A stretch of DNA of 7,040 nucleotides, from assembly GCA_030838885.1 (NCBI GenBank), contig JAUZEU010000520.1, forward strand, positions 1-7,040, read 5' to 3'. The position numbers and the translations under genes are program-made. The notes below the pieces were generated by a model. It saw only the letters and a list, made by a program, of their open reading frames with translations, was not told the origin of the DNA and ran no database searches. The DNA comes from Bryobacterales bacterium (GTDB taxonomy: Bacteria; Acidobacteriota; Terriglobia; Bryobacterales; Bryobacteraceae). Of this stretch, positions 4,884 through 7,040 are shown in pieces; positions within the stretch are counted from its first letter, which is position 1, and every line of letters begins with the position of its first letter.

Positions 4884-7040
4884 ATGAAACCTTCCCGTTC
4901 CCGCACCCCGTCGGCTGCGCGCAACCGGCGCTTCTGCCTGAAGATGTGTTTGCTTGCTGTGATGTGCCCGCTGTTTCTGCAGCCCGGCGCCTGGGCGCAA
5001 AGCTTCATGGCCTCGGTCACAGGCATCGTGAGCGACCCCAGCGGATCTGTGGTGCCCAATGCGAAAGTCACCGCGACTGACGTTGCGCGCGGCGTGCCTT
5101 TCACCACCACGAGCAATCAGGACGGTGTTTACGTCATCAACAGCCTGATCCCCAGTACGTACAAAATCACTGCCGAAGCCGCGGGGTTTCAGCTTTACAA
5201 AGTGGACTTGTTTCCGCTCCAGGCCAAGCAGGAAGCGGGCCTGAACATCACTATGCAGCTCGGAACGTCGGCTCAGTCGGTCGAAGTGTCGGGACAGGTG
5301 CAGACAGTAGACCCCACCAATGCAACACTCGGCGGAGTGGTCAATAACAAGGCCATTGTCGATCTGCCAATTATCAACCGTAACGTGCTCACGCTGATGG
5401 CGCTCGAGCCCGGCGTGCAGCCTTCCACGCAAAACAATTATTCGAGCAACTTCTTCACCAGCGCCATTCGTTATTCGTTCAACGGGGGCCTCGAATCGAC
5501 ATCGGACTTCCAGCAGGATGGCATCTCAATCCTCAACCAGAGCGACATTCCCGGCATCATGGGGCTCACCATGCTGCCCTCCGTGGACGCCGTCGATGAA
5601 ATGCGCGTGCAGACCAACGGCTACTCCGCCGGCTACGGCCGCAGCGGCGGCGGCATCACCACCATGGTGACGAAATCCGGCACCAACACCCTGCATGGCA
5701 CGGCATTCGACTTTCTGCGTAACAACGGCCTCAACGCGAACAGCTTCTTCGCGAACCGATCCGGCGCGAAGATCGCCCCGCTGCACGAGAACCAGTTTGG
5801 CGGCTCCCTCGGAGGCCCGATTATTAAGAACAAGACGTTCGCTTTCGGCGTCTACGAACAGAACATCAATAACGCGGGCGCGTTTGGCCTGTTCACCGTG
5901 CCCACGGCAGCCGAGCGCAATGGCGATTTTTCAGGCGCCTTCAACGCCGCGGGCAACCTGAAAATTATCAGCAACCCTTTCAGTACTGTTCCCGACCCGA
6001 ACAACGCGGGGCAGTTCGTTCGCACGCCGTTCCCGGGCAACATCATCCCCGCCAGCCTGATCGACCCCGTGGGTAAGAACGCGGCGACTTACTGGCCCGC
6101 GCCGAACCTGCCGGGCCTTGTCAACAACCTCAACAAGACTGCGGTCAGCGCAAACCCTCTGAAGCAGATCACCACCAAGGTGGATCACAACTTCCAGACG
6201 AACAAACGCGCGTTCGGCCGATATGCATATCTGTTCAACGTGGCAGGGTCGCCGAACTTCTTCGGCAACCTTGCGGACAACGGCTTCGGGCCGATGACGG
6301 TGCACTCGCATAACCTCGCGCTTGGCTATACACAAACGCTGGGCAGCGCTACCGTCGTGGAACTGCGCGCGGGCGTAAACCGTTTCAACGCTCTGCGCCC
6401 CAGCAACGGCCTGGGCTTCAAGCTCACCACTTTGGGCTTACCGAAAGAGACCGAGCAGTATCTGCAACAGGGCGACGTGGATGAGTTCCCTGGTATCGGC
6501 GTGCAGGGTTACACGCTGCTCGGCAACCAAAGTGGCCCTTACTACGAGAGCCACGAACTGGATTACATCTTCTCCGGCACGCTGATGCGCATTATCGGCA
6601 AGCACACGCTGACGGTGGGCGGCGAACACCGCGACTACTTCCTGAATTTCTTCCAAACCAATCCGCTGCTGATGAATTTCGGCGCAGATATGACGCAGGG
6701 TCCGAATCCGCGCACGGTGTCGGCGACATCGGGGGACGCGGTCGCGTCCATGCTGCTGGGCACCGGCGACAGCGGCAGCGCCACTTATTACGCACGCACC
6801 GCCAACGGGAACCACTACTGGGCGGAGTTCCTGCAGGACGACATCAAGTGGACGAAGAAACTGACCATGAACATTGGCATTCGATTCGATCAGGAGACCG
6901 GCACTACGGAACGCTATAACCGGATGGCGGCGATCGATCCCTATGTAGCGAACCCCGTCTCCTCAAAGGTTGCGAACCCCTTCAGTGGCCAGGCGCCGTG
7001 GAACCTGACGGGCGGCTATGTATTCGCGGGCAACGGCCCC
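4884..7040 (+). CDS. TonB-dependent receptor, Oar-like with carboxypeptidase-regulatory domain (3' partial)
   Basis: Outer-membrane receptor expected to take up a ligand using TonB energy. The frame is open for 719 codons and runs off the window; relatives are usually about 1000-1200 residues. ATG 4884 is the first start after an in-frame TGA at 4866. It gives a long signal peptide with basic residues (RNRR, K), a hydrophobic core (MCLLAVMCPLFL) and cleavage after AWA (residue 38). Then come a CarboxypepD_reg-like beta-sandwich (about 43-128: VTGIVSDPSGSVVPNAKVTA, NQDGVYVINSLIPSTYKI, EAAGFQLY), a plug (about 130-275: VEVSGQVQTVDPTN, LPIINRNVLTLMALEPGVQP, QDGISI, GYSAGYGRSGGGITTMVTKS), and the start of the barrel (HGTAFDFLRNNGLNANSFFA, ENQFGGSLGGPI, GGEHRDYF, WAEFLQDDIKWTKKLTMNIG). 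No Shine-Dalgarno is seen. Its divergence from iclR suggests control by that regulator. The substrate is unknown; these receptors are abundant in Solibacter-type Acidobacteria, often linked to polysaccharide or peptide use. Confidence 0.92.
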   Translation, partial: MKPSRSRTPSAARNRRFCLKMCLLAVMCPLFLQPGAWAQSFMASVTGIVSDPSGSVVPNAKVTATDVARGVPFTTTSNQDGVYVINSLIPSTYKITAEAAGFQLYKVDLFPLQAKQEAGLNITMQLGTSAQSVEVSGQVQTVDPTNATLGGVVNNKAIVDLPIINRNVLTLMALEPGVQPSTQNNYSSNFFTSAIRYSFNGGLESTSDFQQDGISILNQSDIPGIMGLTMLPSVDAVDEMRVQTNGYSAGYGRSGGGITTMVTKSGTNTLHGTAFDFLRNNGLNANSFFANRSGAKIAPLHENQFGGSLGGPIIKNKTFAFGVYEQNINNAGAFGLFTVPTAAERNGDFSGAFNAAGNLKIISNPFSTVPDPNNAGQFVRTPFPGNIIPASLIDPVGKNAATYWPAPNLPGLVNNLNKTAVSANPLKQITTKVDHNFQTNKRAFGRYAYLFNVAGSPNFFGNLADNGFGPMTVHSHNLALGYTQTLGSATVVELRAGVNRFNALRPSNGLGFKLTTLGLPKETEQYLQQGDVDEFPGIGVQGYTLLGNQSGPYYESHELDYIFSGTLMRIIGKHTLTVGGEHRDYFLNFFQTNPLLMNFGADMTQGPNPRTVSATSGDAVASMLLGTGDSGSATYYARTANGNHYWAEFLQDDIKWTKKLTMNIGIRFDQETGTTERYNRMAAIDPYVANPVSSKVANPFSGQAPWNLTGGYVFAGNGP

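Noticed and set aside
4605..5432. 275-residue minus-strand frame across the iclR-receptor gap and the receptor start
   Set aside because: It overlaps the coding starts of both real genes and the operator region, and the protein looks like no family.
1..7040. CRISPR array, rRNA or a complete tRNA
   Set aside because: No regularly spaced repeats and no rRNA-like sequence; the only tRNA sequence is the 3' half at 786-830.

Overview
The window looks like an acidobacterial chromosome fragment, most like the Solibacter group. The main reason is a large TonB-dependent receptor of the Oar-like type, with an N-terminal carboxypeptidase-regulatory domain, divergent from an IclR regulator. The RepA-type and recombinase fragments also recall acidobacterial accessory DNA. 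This assignment rests on remembered family features; no search was run.

Left part (1-2138) is decayed mobile DNA. Positions 1-721 hold the remains of two different tyrosine recombinases joined end to end, with frameshifts. A tandem 11-bp repeat follows, and then a precise 45-nt copy of the 3' half of a tRNA-Arg gene (786-830, minus strand), starting at the anticodon loop and ending in CCA. This is a classic attachment-site core. Beyond it lies a RepA_C-type plasmid replication initiator gene (1023-1948) broken by one frameshift. Together they look like the remains of an integrative plasmid or tandem integrated elements at a tRNA-Arg site.

Middle part (2139-3571) is a degenerate IS3-family insertion sequence on the minus strand, with recognisable inverted ends. 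OrfA and OrfB each carry a pair of compensating indels. An A7G slippery site and all three DDE residues remain. Its right end cuts into the 5' part of a small secreted-protein gene (start at 3779).

Right part (3572-7040) is ordinary host DNA: the truncated secreted-protein gene and an intact IclR-family regulator (both minus strand), and a divergent TonB-dependent receptor that runs off the window end after 719 codons. Three near-identical 15-bp palindromes (TTCCGCAATGCGGAA and variants) sit upstream of all three genes. This suggests one local IclR regulon of regulator, outer-membrane receptor and secreted protein, with the last member disrupted by the IS.
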